The notes below the pieces were generated by a model that ran no database searches, had not been told where the DNA came from, and saw only the letters and a program-made list of their open reading frames with translations. Of a stretch of DNA of 64,000 nucleotides, positions 1-9,185 are shown piece by piece. The DNA is from Variibacter gotjawalensis (GTDB taxonomy: Bacteria; Pseudomonadota; Alphaproteobacteria; Rhizobiales; Xanthobacteraceae): the NCBI RefSeq assembly GCF_002355335.1, contig NZ_AP014946.1, positions 4,045,501 to 4,109,500 of the forward strand, given 5' to 3'. The position numbers were made by a program, and so were the translations under genes. Each line of letters begins with the position of its first letter. Within the stretch, counting starts at the first letter, position 1.

Positions 1-51
1 GAAGCTCAGCTGAAAATGCTGGTTCCGGTCAAATTTACCCTGCCGAAGTAA
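1..51 (+). CDS. 3' end of a protein cut by the window edge
   Basis: Sixteen in-frame codons ending in TAA at 49-51 encode a tail reading ...LKMLVPVKFTLPK. Alternating basic and beta-branched residues would fit the last strand of a beta-rich domain, such as a TonB C-terminus, but this is too short to identify. It lies on the same strand as the esterase 120 bases downstream. Confidence 0.3.
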   Translation, partial: EAQLKMLVPVKFTLPK

Positions 52-171
52 GGTTGCGCCGTCCTGACGTTTCGACCTGCGGTCCCTAGCACAACCGACT
101 AATCCCTGTTTCCTTGCGCGTCAAAAGCTGCATCATCAGCCGCTTAAGACTGCCGGGATCCAGAAACGCCA

Positions 172-1458
172 ATGGCACACGCCGCTTCCTCCGCCGCCAA
201 TCGCAACGTCACGGCGATCGCCGACTTCGACCGGACCGCCGAGGGCATGCCGCTCACTTTCCGCGCGCCGAATGTCGACCGCGACGCGCGCGCACTACTG
301 CGCGGCATGAACGTGGCCGAGTTCAAGCCAGGCGCTTATCCGCTTACGCTCATGCGCGAACGCTTCCGCATGATCGCGCGCGGCCTCGGCCGCCACGATT
401 TCAACGGCGTACAGCGCGAGGTGATGGTCGGCCCTGCCGACAAGCCGGTGCATATCCGCATCTACACACCGAGTGGCCGCAAGGTGCGGCCGGTCTTCGT
501 CTGGTTCCACGGCGGCGCGTTCCTGATCGGCGGGCCGGACACGGCGGATTCGATCTGCCGCAACATCGCGAACAAAACCGACTTCGCCGTGATCGCTGTC
601 GAATATCGGCTTGCGCCGGAGCATTCGCTGCACGACGGCCGCGCCGACTGCATCGTCGCGCTCGATTGGATTTATCAACACGGCGCCGAGTACGGCATCG
701 ACCCTGAACGCCTCGCGCTCGGCGGCGATTCGGCCGGCGGCAATCTCGCGGCTGTCATGGCGCAGGAATGCCGCAAACGCGGACGTCATCCGAAGCTGCA
801 GGTTTTGATATATCCCGCGACCAATCTCGCCGAGTCGTATCCATCGCTCGACGAGAACGCGTCCGGCTACATGCTGACCGCCGAGATGATCGACTGGATC
901 CGCATGACCATCGGCGACGAAGACGATTCTTTCGACGTGCGCTTGTCGCCGATTTACGAGCCGCAACTCGGTGGCCTCGCCGACGCGCTGGTGATTTCTG
1001 CCGGCTACGATCCGATCCGCGACGACGGACTGCATTACGCGCAGCTATTGCGCAACGCCGGCGTGCCTGTCGAGATCGCGCACTATGCCGGCGAATTCCA
1101 CGGCTTCCTGAATTTCGACACCGTCGTTGCCGCAGCGCGCGATGCGCTCAACCGCATCGCCATCGCGCTGGTCGACGCCTTCGACGACAAGCGCATCGTC
1201 GATCGCACCACCGAGATCGCCGATCCGGGCGCGGAGCGCGATCAAAGCCGCGTGCCGGATCTCTTCTCCGAATGGATGACGAGCAGTTTCATGGCCGGCG
1301 AGTGGTTCGAATATCAGCGCAACCGCACGCTCAAAGCATTTTTGCCGATGTTCGCCTCGCCGCTGGCGGACAGTCAGTTGTTCAACATGGCGTCGACGCT
1401 GCGCAACATGACGACGCAGTCGGCGCTTGAGGCGCACGTTACTTACGAGCAAAACTGA
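172..1458 (+). CDS. alpha/beta hydrolase, HSL-type esterase (lipase family IV)
   Basis: A 428-residue hydrolase expected to cleave carboxylic esters in the cytoplasm. The oxyanion-hole motif HGGAF starts at H113, the nucleophile elbow GDSAGG has S187, and the probable acid and base are D280 (AGYDP) and H310 (FHGF), so the hormone-sensitive-lipase triad is complete. Family members usually have about 310 residues; here about 100 extra residues follow the catalytic His and show no motif I recognise. No signal peptide is visible. It ends directly against the convergent MarR gene at 1459. Substrate unknown; the fumarylacetoacetase-like neighbour suggests a catabolic role (inference). Confidence 0.85.
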   Translation: MAHAASSAANRNVTAIADFDRTAEGMPLTFRAPNVDRDARALLRGMNVAEFKPGAYPLTLMRERFRMIARGLGRHDFNGVQREVMVGPADKPVHIRIYTPSGRKVRPVFVWFHGGAFLIGGPDTADSICRNIANKTDFAVIAVEYRLAPEHSLHDGRADCIVALDWIYQHGAEYGIDPERLALGGDSAGGNLAAVMAQECRKRGRHPKLQVLIYPATNLAESYPSLDENASGYMLTAEMIDWIRMTIGDEDDSFDVRLSPIYEPQLGGLADALVISAGYDPIRDDGLHYAQLLRNAGVPVEIAHYAGEFHGFLNFDTVVAAARDALNRIAIALVDAFDDKRIVDRTTEIADPGAERDQSRVPDLFSEWMTSSFMAGEWFEYQRNRTLKAFLPMFASPLADSQLFNMASTLRNMTTQSALEAHVTYEQN

Positions 1459-1920
1459 TTATTTGCCAGAAAGGCTGACGGCGCTTTCGAGTAGGCGCAG
1501 CGCCTGCAGAACATCGCCGCGCTGGCGTGCCGGGATCTGCGCGAGCAGCTTCGTCTCGAAAGCTTTAGCGATCGGCACCAGCCGCGCGTAAGCCTGACGG
1601 CCTGCCGCAGTCAACGAGAGATGCTCGACGCGCTTGTCGCTCTCTTCGGAAGTTCGCTTCAGCCACCGCCGCTTTTCAAGCGCCGCGACCGCACGCGAGA
1701 CCTTGGTCTTATGCATCGCCGAATGCGCGCCGATCGCGGTCGCCGTCATCGTCGGAATTTCGCCGAGCGTCGCGAGGATGCGCCATTCGGGCCGCGTCAG
1801 CCCATATTCGGCGCGATAGAGCGCCGAGAATTCGCGACTGACCGCATCCGCCAACCGGTTGAGCCGATACGGCAAAAAGTCTTCGAGCCGCAACTGATCG
1901 TTTGCCATCGCGCCGCACAT
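1459..1920 (-). CDS. MarR-family transcriptional regulator
   Basis: A 153-residue protein with the MarR winged-helix layout: an N-terminal dimerisation helix, then a block LTRPEWRILATLGE and a recognition region TATAIGAHSAMHKTKVSRAVAALEKR, followed by the wing (EESDKRVEHLSLT). An internal ATG at 1906-1908 (MANDQ) is an equally good start. It is divergent from the fumarylacetoacetase-like gene, with about 60 bases between them, and so probably controls it; MarR proteins usually repress a neighbour and release DNA on binding a phenolic ligand (family knowledge). Ligand unknown. Confidence 0.85.
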   Translation of the reverse strand: MCGAMANDQLRLEDFLPYRLNRLADAVSREFSALYRAEYGLTRPEWRILATLGEIPTMTATAIGAHSAMHKTKVSRAVAALEKRRWLKRTSEESDKRVEHLSLTAAGRQAYARLVPIAKAFETKLLAQIPARQRGDVLQALRLLESAVSLSGK

Positions 1921-1983
1921 TGAAAGTTACAAACGCAACGACTACGAAGGGCCTCAGGAAACGTCAAGACGAAGGGCGAGACA

Positions 1984-3255
1984 TTGAAAAGCTGGATCGA
2001 AAGCGCGAACGCGCCCGAGTGCCATTTCCCGATTCAGAATCTGCCGTATGGCGCATTCCGCCGCGCCGATGAAGCGGTCCGCTGCGGTGTCGCGATCGGC
2101 GATCAGGTGCTTGATCTCTCCGTGCTCGAAGCGACCGGCTTGATCGACGCGGGCAGCGCGCCGGTCTTCGCGCAGCCGACCATCAACGCCTTCATGGCGC
2201 TCGGACCGACAGCGTGGGACAGCGTGCGCGAGCAACTGCAGTCGCTACTCTCCCATGGCGGCGACGATCGGCTACGCGGCAACGATGCGCTACGCAAGCG
2301 CGCGCTTGTGCCGATGGCCGAAGCCGAGCTCATGCTGCCGATCCGTATCGGCGGCTACACGGATTTCTACGCCGGCAAGCAGCACGCCTTCAATGTCGGC
2401 ACGATGTTTCGCGGGCCGGAAAATGCGCTGCCGCCGAACTGGCTTCACATCCCCATCGGCTACAACGGCCGCGCTTCGACGGTCGTCGTCTCCGGCACCG
2501 ACATCCGCCGCCCCCTCGGCCAGATGAAAGCGCCGGACGCCGCCGTGCCGAGCTTCGGCCCGTGCAAGCGGCTCGACATCGAACTCGAAATGGGCGCCAT
2601 CGTCGGCACGCCGAACCGCATGGGCGAGCCCGTCACGGTCGCGCAGGCCGACGACATGATCTTCGGCTATGTGCTGCTCAACGATTGGTCCGCGCGCGAC
2701 ATCCAAGCGTGGGAGTATGTGCCGCTCGGCCCATTCCAGGGCAAAGTCTTCGCGACATCGATCAGCCCCTGGGTGGTGACGAAAGCCGCGCTCGCGCCGT
2801 TCCGCGTCGCCACGCCCGCGCGCGAGAAGGAACTGCTGCCGTATCTGAACGAAGGTGGCAAGCCGCTGCTCTACGACATCAACCTCGAAGTGTTGATGCG
2901 CCCCAGCGGCGCAAAGGCCGCGACGACGCTCGCGCGCACCAACTATCGCAACATGTATTACTCGGCTGCGCAGCAGCTCGCGCACCACGCGGTCGGCGGC
3001 TGCAAGATGGAGACCGGCGACCTGCTCGGCTCCGGCACCATCTCGGGCGCCGACAAGACCGGCTACGGTTCGCTGCTCGAGATGAGCTGGGGCGGCAAGG
3101 AGCCGATCACGCTCGATAGCGGCGAGAAGCGCTCGTTTATCGAGGACGGCGATACGATGACGCTCACCGGTTGGGCCGCGGGTGATGGCTACCGCATCGG
3201 TTTCGGCGAGTGTAGCGGGACGATTCTGCCGTCGCCGAAAGAACCGAAGTGGTGA
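1984..3255 (+). CDS. fahA: fumarylacetoacetase (or close FAH-family C-C hydrolase)
   Basis: A 423-residue protein of normal fumarylacetoacetase length. The N-terminal SH3-like domain contains FPIQNLPYGAFR. The catalytic domain has the metal-binding E-x-E (LDIELEMGAIVG), followed by LNDWSARDIQAWEYVPLGPF and a C-terminal GSGTISG block, all typical of FahA. The enzyme splits fumarylacetoacetate to fumarate and acetoacetate in tyrosine/homogentisate breakdown. The start is TTG, supported by AAGGGCGAG just upstream and by the usual N-terminus (KSWIESAN). No hmgA or maiA is adjacent, so the substrate could be a related acylpyruvate. Confidence 0.85.
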   Translation: MKSWIESANAPECHFPIQNLPYGAFRRADEAVRCGVAIGDQVLDLSVLEATGLIDAGSAPVFAQPTINAFMALGPTAWDSVREQLQSLLSHGGDDRLRGNDALRKRALVPMAEAELMLPIRIGGYTDFYAGKQHAFNVGTMFRGPENALPPNWLHIPIGYNGRASTVVVSGTDIRRPLGQMKAPDAAVPSFGPCKRLDIELEMGAIVGTPNRMGEPVTVAQADDMIFGYVLLNDWSARDIQAWEYVPLGPFQGKVFATSISPWVVTKAALAPFRVATPAREKELLPYLNEGGKPLLYDINLEVLMRPSGAKAATTLARTNYRNMYYSAAQQLAHHAVGGCKMETGDLLGSGTISGADKTGYGSLLEMSWGGKEPITLDSGEKRSFIEDGDTMTLTGWAAGDGYRIGFGECSGTILPSPKEPKW

Positions 3256-3274
3256 TCGTGCGTAGACGAAGACA

Positions 3275-3358
3275 GTAGCCCGCATGAGCGCAGCGACATG
3301 CGGGAGCGGCAGTCCCGGATGTCGCTCGCGCGCGACGCGCGCCGCTCATCGGGGCTAC
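3275..3358. repeat. REP-like intergenic element with terminal inverted repeats
   Basis: The element begins GTAGCCCGCATGAGCG and ends with its near reverse complement CGCTCATCGGGGCTAC. An inner copy (GCATGAGCGCAGCGACATGCGG; CCGGATGTCGC) folds into a second hairpin. It sits between two convergent genes, where it could terminate transcription from both sides. The core GGATGAGCG...CGACATCCGG is one I recall as a highly repeated intergenic motif of Bradyrhizobium-type genomes; copy number was not tested. Confidence 0.6.
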
Positions 3359-3366
3359 GAGCCGCG

Positions 3367-4326
3367 CTACTTCAACTGAATCTGCGAAACGATCTTGCCC
3401 CACTTCTCGACGTCCGCGGCGAGCAGCTTCGCGAATTCCGGCTGCGTCGTCTGAAACGTCTCGGCGCCCTGCTTACGGAACGTGTCCTTCAGATCTGCCG
3501 AATTGATGATCTCATTGAGATCGGCGCCGATCTTCTTCACCAGCGCCGAGTCCATATTCGGCGGCCCAAGCACACCCCACCACGGCGTCACTTCGAAGCC
3601 CGGAACGCCTGACTCAGCGATGGTCGGCACATTCGGCGCCGCTGTCGAACGCTGCGCGCTCGTCACCGCGAGCGGCTTGATCGCGCCGGCATCAATCTGT
3701 CCCGCCATCGACGGCACCGACTGCATCGCACTATCGATCTCTCCGGTCATCACGCCGGTGAGCGATTGCGCCGCGCCACGATACGGCACGTGGCGGATGC
3801 GCACGCCGGCCGCGCTTTTGATCATCTCACCGATGAGATGATTGGCCGAACCCGGGCCGGAGCTGCCGTACGTCAACTCATCCGGCTTCTCGCGCGCAAG
3901 CGCGATGAACCCTGCGAAATCCTTCACCGGCAATTTGTTGCTCGCGATCACCATGAAGCCGGCGCGCGCCACAGTCGCGATCGGCGTGAAATCCTTCACG
4001 GCGTCGAAGCCTTGATTGGCGATGACGTGCGGGTTGATCGCCTGCGATCCCTCGTAGGTAAATAGCAGCGCATAGCCGTCCGGCGACGCGACCGAGATCT
4101 GGCGCGAACCGACCGCGCCGGAACCGCCCGTGACATTCTCGATCACCACCGGCTGCTTCCACTTCTCCGACAGCTTGGTCGCGAGGGCGCGGCCGAGCAC
4201 GTCGGTGGTCCCGCCCGGAGCCTGCGGCACGATTAGTTTCACGACGCGTGTGGGGAATTCCTGCGCGGCGGCGGCGCCGGCGAAGGCCGAAAGGGCAGCC
4301 GCAAGAAGCAGAATGCGGGAGCGCAT
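3367..4326 (-). CDS. tripartite tricarboxylate transporter substrate-binding protein (TctC/Bug family)
   Basis: A 319-residue periplasmic binding protein. The signal peptide MRSRILLLAAALSAFAGAAAA ends at AQ, and the mature protein starts with the Bug signature FPTRVVKLIVPQAPGGTTD. GDIDSAMQSV-like and GVPGFEVTPWWGV blocks are also typical. The start at 4326 is chosen because GGAGAGGAAAC lies just before it; an upstream in-frame ATG lacks this. Such proteins bind a carboxylate or related organic ligand for TctAB uptake or for sensing. No tctA or tctB is nearby, so this is one of the many orphan Bug proteins. It is divergent from the CoA-transferase operon. Confidence 0.9.
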   Translation of the reverse strand: MRSRILLLAAALSAFAGAAAAQEFPTRVVKLIVPQAPGGTTDVLGRALATKLSEKWKQPVVIENVTGGSGAVGSRQISVASPDGYALLFTYEGSQAINPHVIANQGFDAVKDFTPIATVARAGFMVIASNKLPVKDFAGFIALAREKPDELTYGSSGPGSANHLIGEMIKSAAGVRIRHVPYRGAAQSLTGVMTGEIDSAMQSVPSMAGQIDAGAIKPLAVTSAQRSTAAPNVPTIAESGVPGFEVTPWWGVLGPPNMDSALVKKIGADLNEIINSADLKDTFRKQGAETFQTTQPEFAKLLAADVEKWGKIVSQIQLK

Positions 4327-4523
4327 GTTTCCTCTCCGATTTTTGTTTTGCGGCATTTGGGCCTGTCGGGGCCCACTGTGCAAGCCCATATCGGGAGGCC
4401 GGTACCGTCCGCCGGAACAGTCGCCGGAAGTTGACGGTTTGGGTTACCGGAGACGCATGAGATTTTTCGTCGCGCCGATGTTAAGTTGGGCCAACGATTA
4501 AAAGAATTCTCCGGGAGACCGTA

Positions 4524-5339
4524 ATGATCACCTCCGTCGAAAAACTGGCCGGGCTTGTTACGTCCGGCGCAAAGATCGCCCTGCCGGTCGACTATGCGGG
4601 CGTCTCGATGGCGATGACGCGACCGCTGATCGCGCGCGGCTTGCGCGACCTCCATCTCGTCTGCGTCCCGACCGGCGGCATCCAGCCCGATATGTTCATC
4701 GGCGCCGGCATGGTGAAGACGATCGAGACCAGCGCGATGACGCTCGGCGAAGCCGGCGGCGCGCCCTGCTTCGGCCGCGCCGTTCAGCAAGGCAGCGTGA
4801 AGCTGATGGATGCGACCTGCCCGGCCGTGCATGCGGGCTTCCTCGCGTCACAGAAGGGCGCGCCCTTCGCCGTGATGCGCGGGCTGATCGGCACGGACCT
4901 CCTCGCTAATCGCCCGGATTGGAAGATCATCGACAATCCGTTCTCCGAAGACAAAGACCCGATCGTCGCGATCCCGGCGATCCGCCCGGATTTCGCGATA
5001 TTCCATGCGCCGCTCGCCGACCGCTTCGGCAACGTGTGGATCGGCCGCCGCCGCGAGCTCGGCGCGATGGCGTATGCGTCCGCGACGACGCTCGTCACTG
5101 TCGAGCGCGTCGTCGACGACAATCTGTTGAGCGACGAGAAGATGGCGGCGGGTGTGCTGCCGGCGCTTTACATCGAAGCCGTCGCGGAAGCGAAATTCGG
5201 CGCCAAGCCTTACGGGCTGTGGGGCGAATATGCGCCGGACACCGCCGAGATCATGCGTTACGCGGGTGAAGCGCGGACGCCGGAAGGTTTCGCGGCCTAT
5301 CTCGCCGCGAGCGACCGCAAGCTGGAGACCGTGGCGTGA
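4524..5339 (+). CDS. CoA-transferase subunit A (glutaconate CoA-transferase-like)
   Basis: A 271-residue alpha subunit of a family I CoA-transferase, which moves CoA from an acyl-CoA to a free acid. Blocks such as PTGGIQPDMFIGAGMVKTIE and the IRPDFAIFHAPLADRFGNVW motif resemble GctA. A good ribosome site, GGGAG, precedes the ATG. It overlaps subunit B by four bases (GTGA), implying coupled translation of the two subunits. Acceptor and donor cannot be told from sequence. The operon partner is a molybdoenzyme. Confidence 0.85.
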   Translation: MITSVEKLAGLVTSGAKIALPVDYAGVSMAMTRPLIARGLRDLHLVCVPTGGIQPDMFIGAGMVKTIETSAMTLGEAGGAPCFGRAVQQGSVKLMDATCPAVHAGFLASQKGAPFAVMRGLIGTDLLANRPDWKIIDNPFSEDKDPIVAIPAIRPDFAIFHAPLADRFGNVWIGRRRELGAMAYASATTLVTVERVVDDNLLSDEKMAAGVLPALYIEAVAEAKFGAKPYGLWGEYAPDTAEIMRYAGEARTPEGFAAYLAASDRKLETVA

Positions 5340-6109
5340 CCGTTCTTCCGCGTGAGCGTCTGATCTACACGATCTCTCAATTGCTTGACGGCGTGCGCAA
5401 CGTCGCAGTCGGCGCCTCGTCACCCATTCCCGCCGCCGGCGCGATGCTGCTGCGCGCGCTCAGCGAAAAGCGCGGCACACAGCGTGTTCGAATCTCGATC
5501 CTCGGTTCGGTCGAGCACAACTTCTTCACCAACGGCTCGGTCGAATTATTCGACGCCGCAGGCCAAGGCCGCATCGACGCTTTCTTCCTCGGCGGCGGGC
5601 AGATCGATGGCCAGGCCAACATCAACCTCGTCGGCACCGGCACCTATCCGCAAACGAAAGTGCGCTGGCCCGGCTCCTTCGGCTCGGCCTATCTCTATTA
5701 CGTCGTGCCGCGGGTGATCTTGTTCCGCGAAGAGCACACGCCGCGCGTCTTCGTCGAGAAGGTGGATTTCATTTCCGCTCCCGGCACCAGCGACGAAGGC
5801 GTCTATCGCACCGGCGGCCCGCACGCGCTGCTGACCAGCCTGGGCAAATTCTCGTTCGACAAGCAGAAGAAGCGCTTCCGCCTCGAGACGGTTCATCCCG
5901 GTCACACGCTCGATGAGATCAAAGCCGCGACCGGCTTCTCCTTCGATCACGACGCAGTTCCCAAACCAACGCCCGATCCCGATGCCGAAACGCTCGCATT
6001 GCTGCGCGGCCGCGTGCTGACCGAGCTTGCCGAAACTTATCCGGACTTCGCGCGCGGGCTCACCGCCGAAATCGCGGCACTGAACCAGCCCGTTGCTGCC
6101 AACGCTTGA
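5336..6109 (+). CDS. CoA-transferase subunit B (glutaconate CoA-transferase-like)
   Basis: A 257-residue beta subunit, starting at GTG inside the stop of subunit A. It carries the beta-subunit layout: an N-terminal GASSPIPAAGAMLLRAL nucleotide loop, RIDAFFLGGGQIDGQANINLVG, then GTSDEGVYRTGGPHALLTSLGKF. In family I enzymes the catalytic glutamate lies in this subunit; a candidate is the Glu in GSVEHNFF, but I cannot assign it with confidence. It ends eight bases before the molybdoenzyme start, so the three genes form one transcript. Confidence 0.85.
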   Translation: MTVLPRERLIYTISQLLDGVRNVAVGASSPIPAAGAMLLRALSEKRGTQRVRISILGSVEHNFFTNGSVELFDAAGQGRIDAFFLGGGQIDGQANINLVGTGTYPQTKVRWPGSFGSAYLYYVVPRVILFREEHTPRVFVEKVDFISAPGTSDEGVYRTGGPHALLTSLGKFSFDKQKKRFRLETVHPGHTLDEIKAATGFSFDHDAVPKPTPDPDAETLALLRGRVLTELAETYPDFARGLTAEIAALNQPVAANA

Positions 6110-6116
6110 GAGAACG

Positions 6117-8390
6117 ATGAGCGAGATCCAGCGAATCCCGCATGCGAGCCACTGGGGCGCCTACACGCTCCTCGTGCGCGATGGAAAGATCGTCGGCACC
6201 GAAGCTTTCGCCGGCGACCCCGCCCCTTCCCCGATCATTCATTCGGTGAAGGATTGGGCCGACCCGACGCATCGCATCAAACAGCCGATGGTGCGCAGGA
6301 GCTGGCTCGACAATCGCGAGACGAGCCGCGGCGAAGATCGCGGCCGCGAAGAATTCGTGCCGGTCTCGTGGGACAAGGCGCTCGATCTCACCGCTTCAGA
6401 AATCAACCGCGTGCGCCGCGATCACGGCAACGCATCGATCTATGCCGGCTCCTATGGCTGGACAAGCGCAGGGCGTATCCACCACGCGGCCTCGCTCTTG
6501 AAGCGCATGATGAATCTCGTCGGCGGATACACCGGTCATGTCGACACCTATTCGATCGCGGCCGGTCCCGTGATCCTGCGTCACGTCCTCGGCAGCGACG
6601 ATGCGTGCAGCGGACGCGCCAACACGCTCGACACGATCGCGGAACACACCGAGACGCTCGTCGTCTTCGGCGCGCTCGCACCCCGCACTGCGCAGATCGA
6701 GTCCGGCGGTCTCGGCCGCCACACACTCGAACTGCACTTGAAGAAACTCACCGAGCGCGGCGTGAAGATCGTGCTCGTCTCGCCGCTGCGCGATGACTTG
6801 CCCGAGTGGGTGAACTTCGAGTGGATGCCGATCCGCCCGAATACGGATGCGGCGCTGATGCTTGCGCTCGCCGGCGAAATCGTCGCGGCCGGCAAGCATG
6901 ACCGCGATTTCCTCGAACGCTGCTGCAGCGGCGTCGACGTGCTGCTCGATCATCTCGCGGGCAAAGGCGACGGCATCGTGAAGAACGCGGCCTGGGGCGA
7001 GAGCATCACGGGCGTTCCAGCCGAAGCCATCCGCGCGCTCGCCAAACGCCTGCCGGACACACGCAGCATGCTGACGGTGAGCTGGTCACTGCAGCGCGCG
7101 CACCACGGCGAGCAACCGTTCTGGGCTGCGCTCGCGCTGGCGTCGATCGCCGGACATATCGGCTTGCCGGGCGGCGGTGTCGGCTATGGCTACGGATCGC
7201 TTGGCGGCGTCGGCGCACCGATCGGCGTCGCGAAATCACCCGCCATGCCGCAAGGCGGCAAGCCGAACCCGGACTTCATCCCGGTCGCGCGCATCGCAGA
7301 TCTGCTGCTCAATCCCGGCGATACGTTCACGTATCAGGGCCGCAGCTACAAATATCCGGACACGAAGCTCGTCTACTGGGCGGGCGGCAATCCGTATCAT
7401 CACCACCAGGATCTCAATCGTCTGCGGCGCGCCTGGGCGAAGCCCGAAACGATAATCGTGCAGGACCCGATGTGGACCGCGACGGCGCGGCGCGCCGACA
7501 TCGTGCTGCCCGCCTCGACGTCGATCGAACGCAACGACATCGCGGGCGCCCGGCGCACGACGCATATCATGGCGATGCACAAGGCGATCGCGCCGGTCGG
7601 CGAAGCGCGATCCGATTTCGATATCTTCTCGGCGTTGGCGGAGCGCCTGGGCGTCGGCGAGCCCTTCACGGAAGGCCTCGACGAGATGGCGTGGATTCGC
7701 CGCGTCTACAACGACACGCGCGAAGACGCACGGCTGCGGCATCAGCATGTGATGCCGGACTTCGAAACGTTCTGGCGCGAAGGCATCGCGGAAGTGCCGG
7801 TGCGTGAAGACGTGACCTACCTCGCCGACTTCCGTGAGAATCCCGAAGCGCATCCGCTTGGCACCGAGAGCCGCAAGATCGTGCTCGGCTCGAAGACGCT
7901 AGCGAAGCTCGGCTACGACGATTGTTTGGCGCATCCCGCATTCATCCCGCCGGCCGAATGGCTTGGCGACGAGCGCGCGAAGGAGATGCTGCATCTCGTC
8001 TCGCATCAGCCGCTCGGCAAGCTGCACAGCCAGCTCGATTCGTCCGAATACAGCCAATCGACGAAGCGCAACGGCCGCGAACAGGTCCGCATCCATCCGG
8101 ACGATGCCGAGGCGCGTGACATTCGCGACGGCGATGCGGTGCGGCTATGGAACGCGCGCGGGCAATGCCTCGCAACCGCGCAGGTGACCGACTCGGTGCG
8201 CTCCGGCGTTGCGATCCTGCCGACGGGGTCTTGGTACGCGCCGGCCGACGAAAGCGACAACGCGCTCGAACTCTCCGGCAATCCGAACGTGCTGACGCTC
8301 GATGTCGGCACCTCGAAATTCGGCCAAGGCTGCGCGGCGCATACGTGCCTCGTCGCGATCGAGCCTTATCGCGAGCTCAACGTCGCCTGA
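6117..8390 (+). CDS. molybdopterin oxidoreductase of the DMSO/biotin sulfoxide reductase type
   Basis: A 757-residue bis-MGD enzyme. IYAGSYGWTSAGRIHH and GGYTGHVDTYS match the TorA/DorA/BisC branch; S146 is placed like the Ser ligand of Mo in DMSO reductase (Ser147). There is no N-terminal Cys cluster and hence no 4Fe-4S centre. There is also no Tat signal, so it should be cytoplasmic like BisC. The MoCo C-domain (GREQVRIHPDDAEARDIRDGD) is complete. The start at 6117 has GAGAG upstream. Expected chemistry is reduction of an S- or N-oxide, or hydroxylation; pairing with a CoA-transferase is unusual. Its 3' end overlaps the Sel1 gene by 14 bases. Confidence 0.85.
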   Translation: MSEIQRIPHASHWGAYTLLVRDGKIVGTEAFAGDPAPSPIIHSVKDWADPTHRIKQPMVRRSWLDNRETSRGEDRGREEFVPVSWDKALDLTASEINRVRRDHGNASIYAGSYGWTSAGRIHHAASLLKRMMNLVGGYTGHVDTYSIAAGPVILRHVLGSDDACSGRANTLDTIAEHTETLVVFGALAPRTAQIESGGLGRHTLELHLKKLTERGVKIVLVSPLRDDLPEWVNFEWMPIRPNTDAALMLALAGEIVAAGKHDRDFLERCCSGVDVLLDHLAGKGDGIVKNAAWGESITGVPAEAIRALAKRLPDTRSMLTVSWSLQRAHHGEQPFWAALALASIAGHIGLPGGGVGYGYGSLGGVGAPIGVAKSPAMPQGGKPNPDFIPVARIADLLLNPGDTFTYQGRSYKYPDTKLVYWAGGNPYHHHQDLNRLRRAWAKPETIIVQDPMWTATARRADIVLPASTSIERNDIAGARRTTHIMAMHKAIAPVGEARSDFDIFSALAERLGVGEPFTEGLDEMAWIRRVYNDTREDARLRHQHVMPDFETFWREGIAEVPVREDVTYLADFRENPEAHPLGTESRKIVLGSKTLAKLGYDDCLAHPAFIPPAEWLGDERAKEMLHLVSHQPLGKLHSQLDSSEYSQSTKRNGREQVRIHPDDAEARDIRDGDAVRLWNARGQCLATAQVTDSVRSGVAILPTGSWYAPADESDNALELSGNPNVLTLDVGTSKFGQGCAAHTCLVAIEPYRELNVA

Positions 8391-9120
8391 ACTCTTCGGC
8401 GACGCTTTTGATCGCCGCACTATCGTGACGCGATAGTATGGCAATCGCGTCGTCGCGGAATTCGGCCGGCGCCTGGCTGAGCGATTTGCGCAACCAGTCG
8501 ACCGCTTCGTCGAATTTCCCGTCTGCCGCCAAGAATCGCGCGAGATGGAATTGTCCACGAAAGCAGCGACCATTGGCGGCGCGCGCGTACCAACGCCGGG
8601 CCGCAGCGAGCTTCACACGACCGAGCCAGCCCTCCTCGCAGAAGCGACCGAGCATATTCATCGCCTTGGCGTTGCCGTGACGCGCCGAAGCGACGAACAA
8701 CGACAACGCGCGCCGCATGTCGCGTGGCACGCCATCACCAGCAACGAGCAGCATACCGAGATTATACTGCGCCCAATCGCTGCCCGCATGAGCTGCGCGC
8801 TCGAAATACGTCACAGCCATCGAAGCATCACGCGCAGTGCCCCAGCCGTTCTCGTAACAACGGCCGACCATGTTGATCGCTTCGGTATCGTCGGCCTCCG
8901 CCGCGATCTTGAACCAGCGCAGCGCCCGCTCCGGATCGCGCGGCACGCCGTGGCCATCGAGGAGCATCTGTCCGAAATTTACGATGGCGGAGGGCGAGCC
9001 GCTGTGTGCCGCCGCCTCGACCCACAACGCCGCCTGATCCGGTGACTCTGCGACCTTCGCGGCGAGAGCTTCCGGCGTTTGCCGGATCAGCGTCCAATAT
9101 GACGGTAGCTCTTCTCGCAT
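8377..9120 (-). CDS. Sel1-repeat (TPR-like) protein
   Basis: A 247-residue protein with four to five Sel1 repeats, for example AIVNFGQMLLDGHGVPRDPE, AINMVGRCYENGWGTARD and AQYNLGMLLVAGDGVPRD, covering roughly residues 50-200. It has no signal peptide. Sel1 repeats form alpha solenoids that bind proteins. The gene follows the PiuC-like hydroxylase and the siderophore receptor on the same strand, an order I recall from other proteobacterial Fiu/PiuC loci, so a role in iron uptake is inferred. The start has no clear ribosome site. Confidence 0.8.
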   Translation of the reverse strand: MREELPSYWTLIRQTPEALAAKVAESPDQAALWVEAAAHSGSPSAIVNFGQMLLDGHGVPRDPERALRWFKIAAEADDTEAINMVGRCYENGWGTARDASMAVTYFERAAHAGSDWAQYNLGMLLVAGDGVPRDMRRALSLFVASARHGNAKAMNMLGRFCEEGWLGRVKLAAARRWYARAANGRCFRGQFHLARFLAADGKFDEAVDWLRKSLSQAPAEFRDDAIAILSRHDSAAIKSVAEEFRRR

Positions 9121-9136
9121 GTTAGTTCTTTTGCTT

Positions 9137-9185
9137 GAGCATGATCTTGTCCGAAAACCGGCCACCACTTTTCGGGATCATGCTC
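9137..9185. repeat. palindromic intergenic repeat (GAGCATGATC family)
   Basis: Outer arms GAGCATGATC (9137-9146) and GATCATGCTC (9176-9185) are perfect reverse complements; inner arms CCGAAAA and TTTTCGG pair as well. I recall this sequence as a very common intergenic repeat of Bradyrhizobium/Rhodopseudomonas genomes. It overlaps the stop codon of the PiuC-like gene and may act as terminator or mRNA-stabilising hairpin. Confidence 0.65.
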
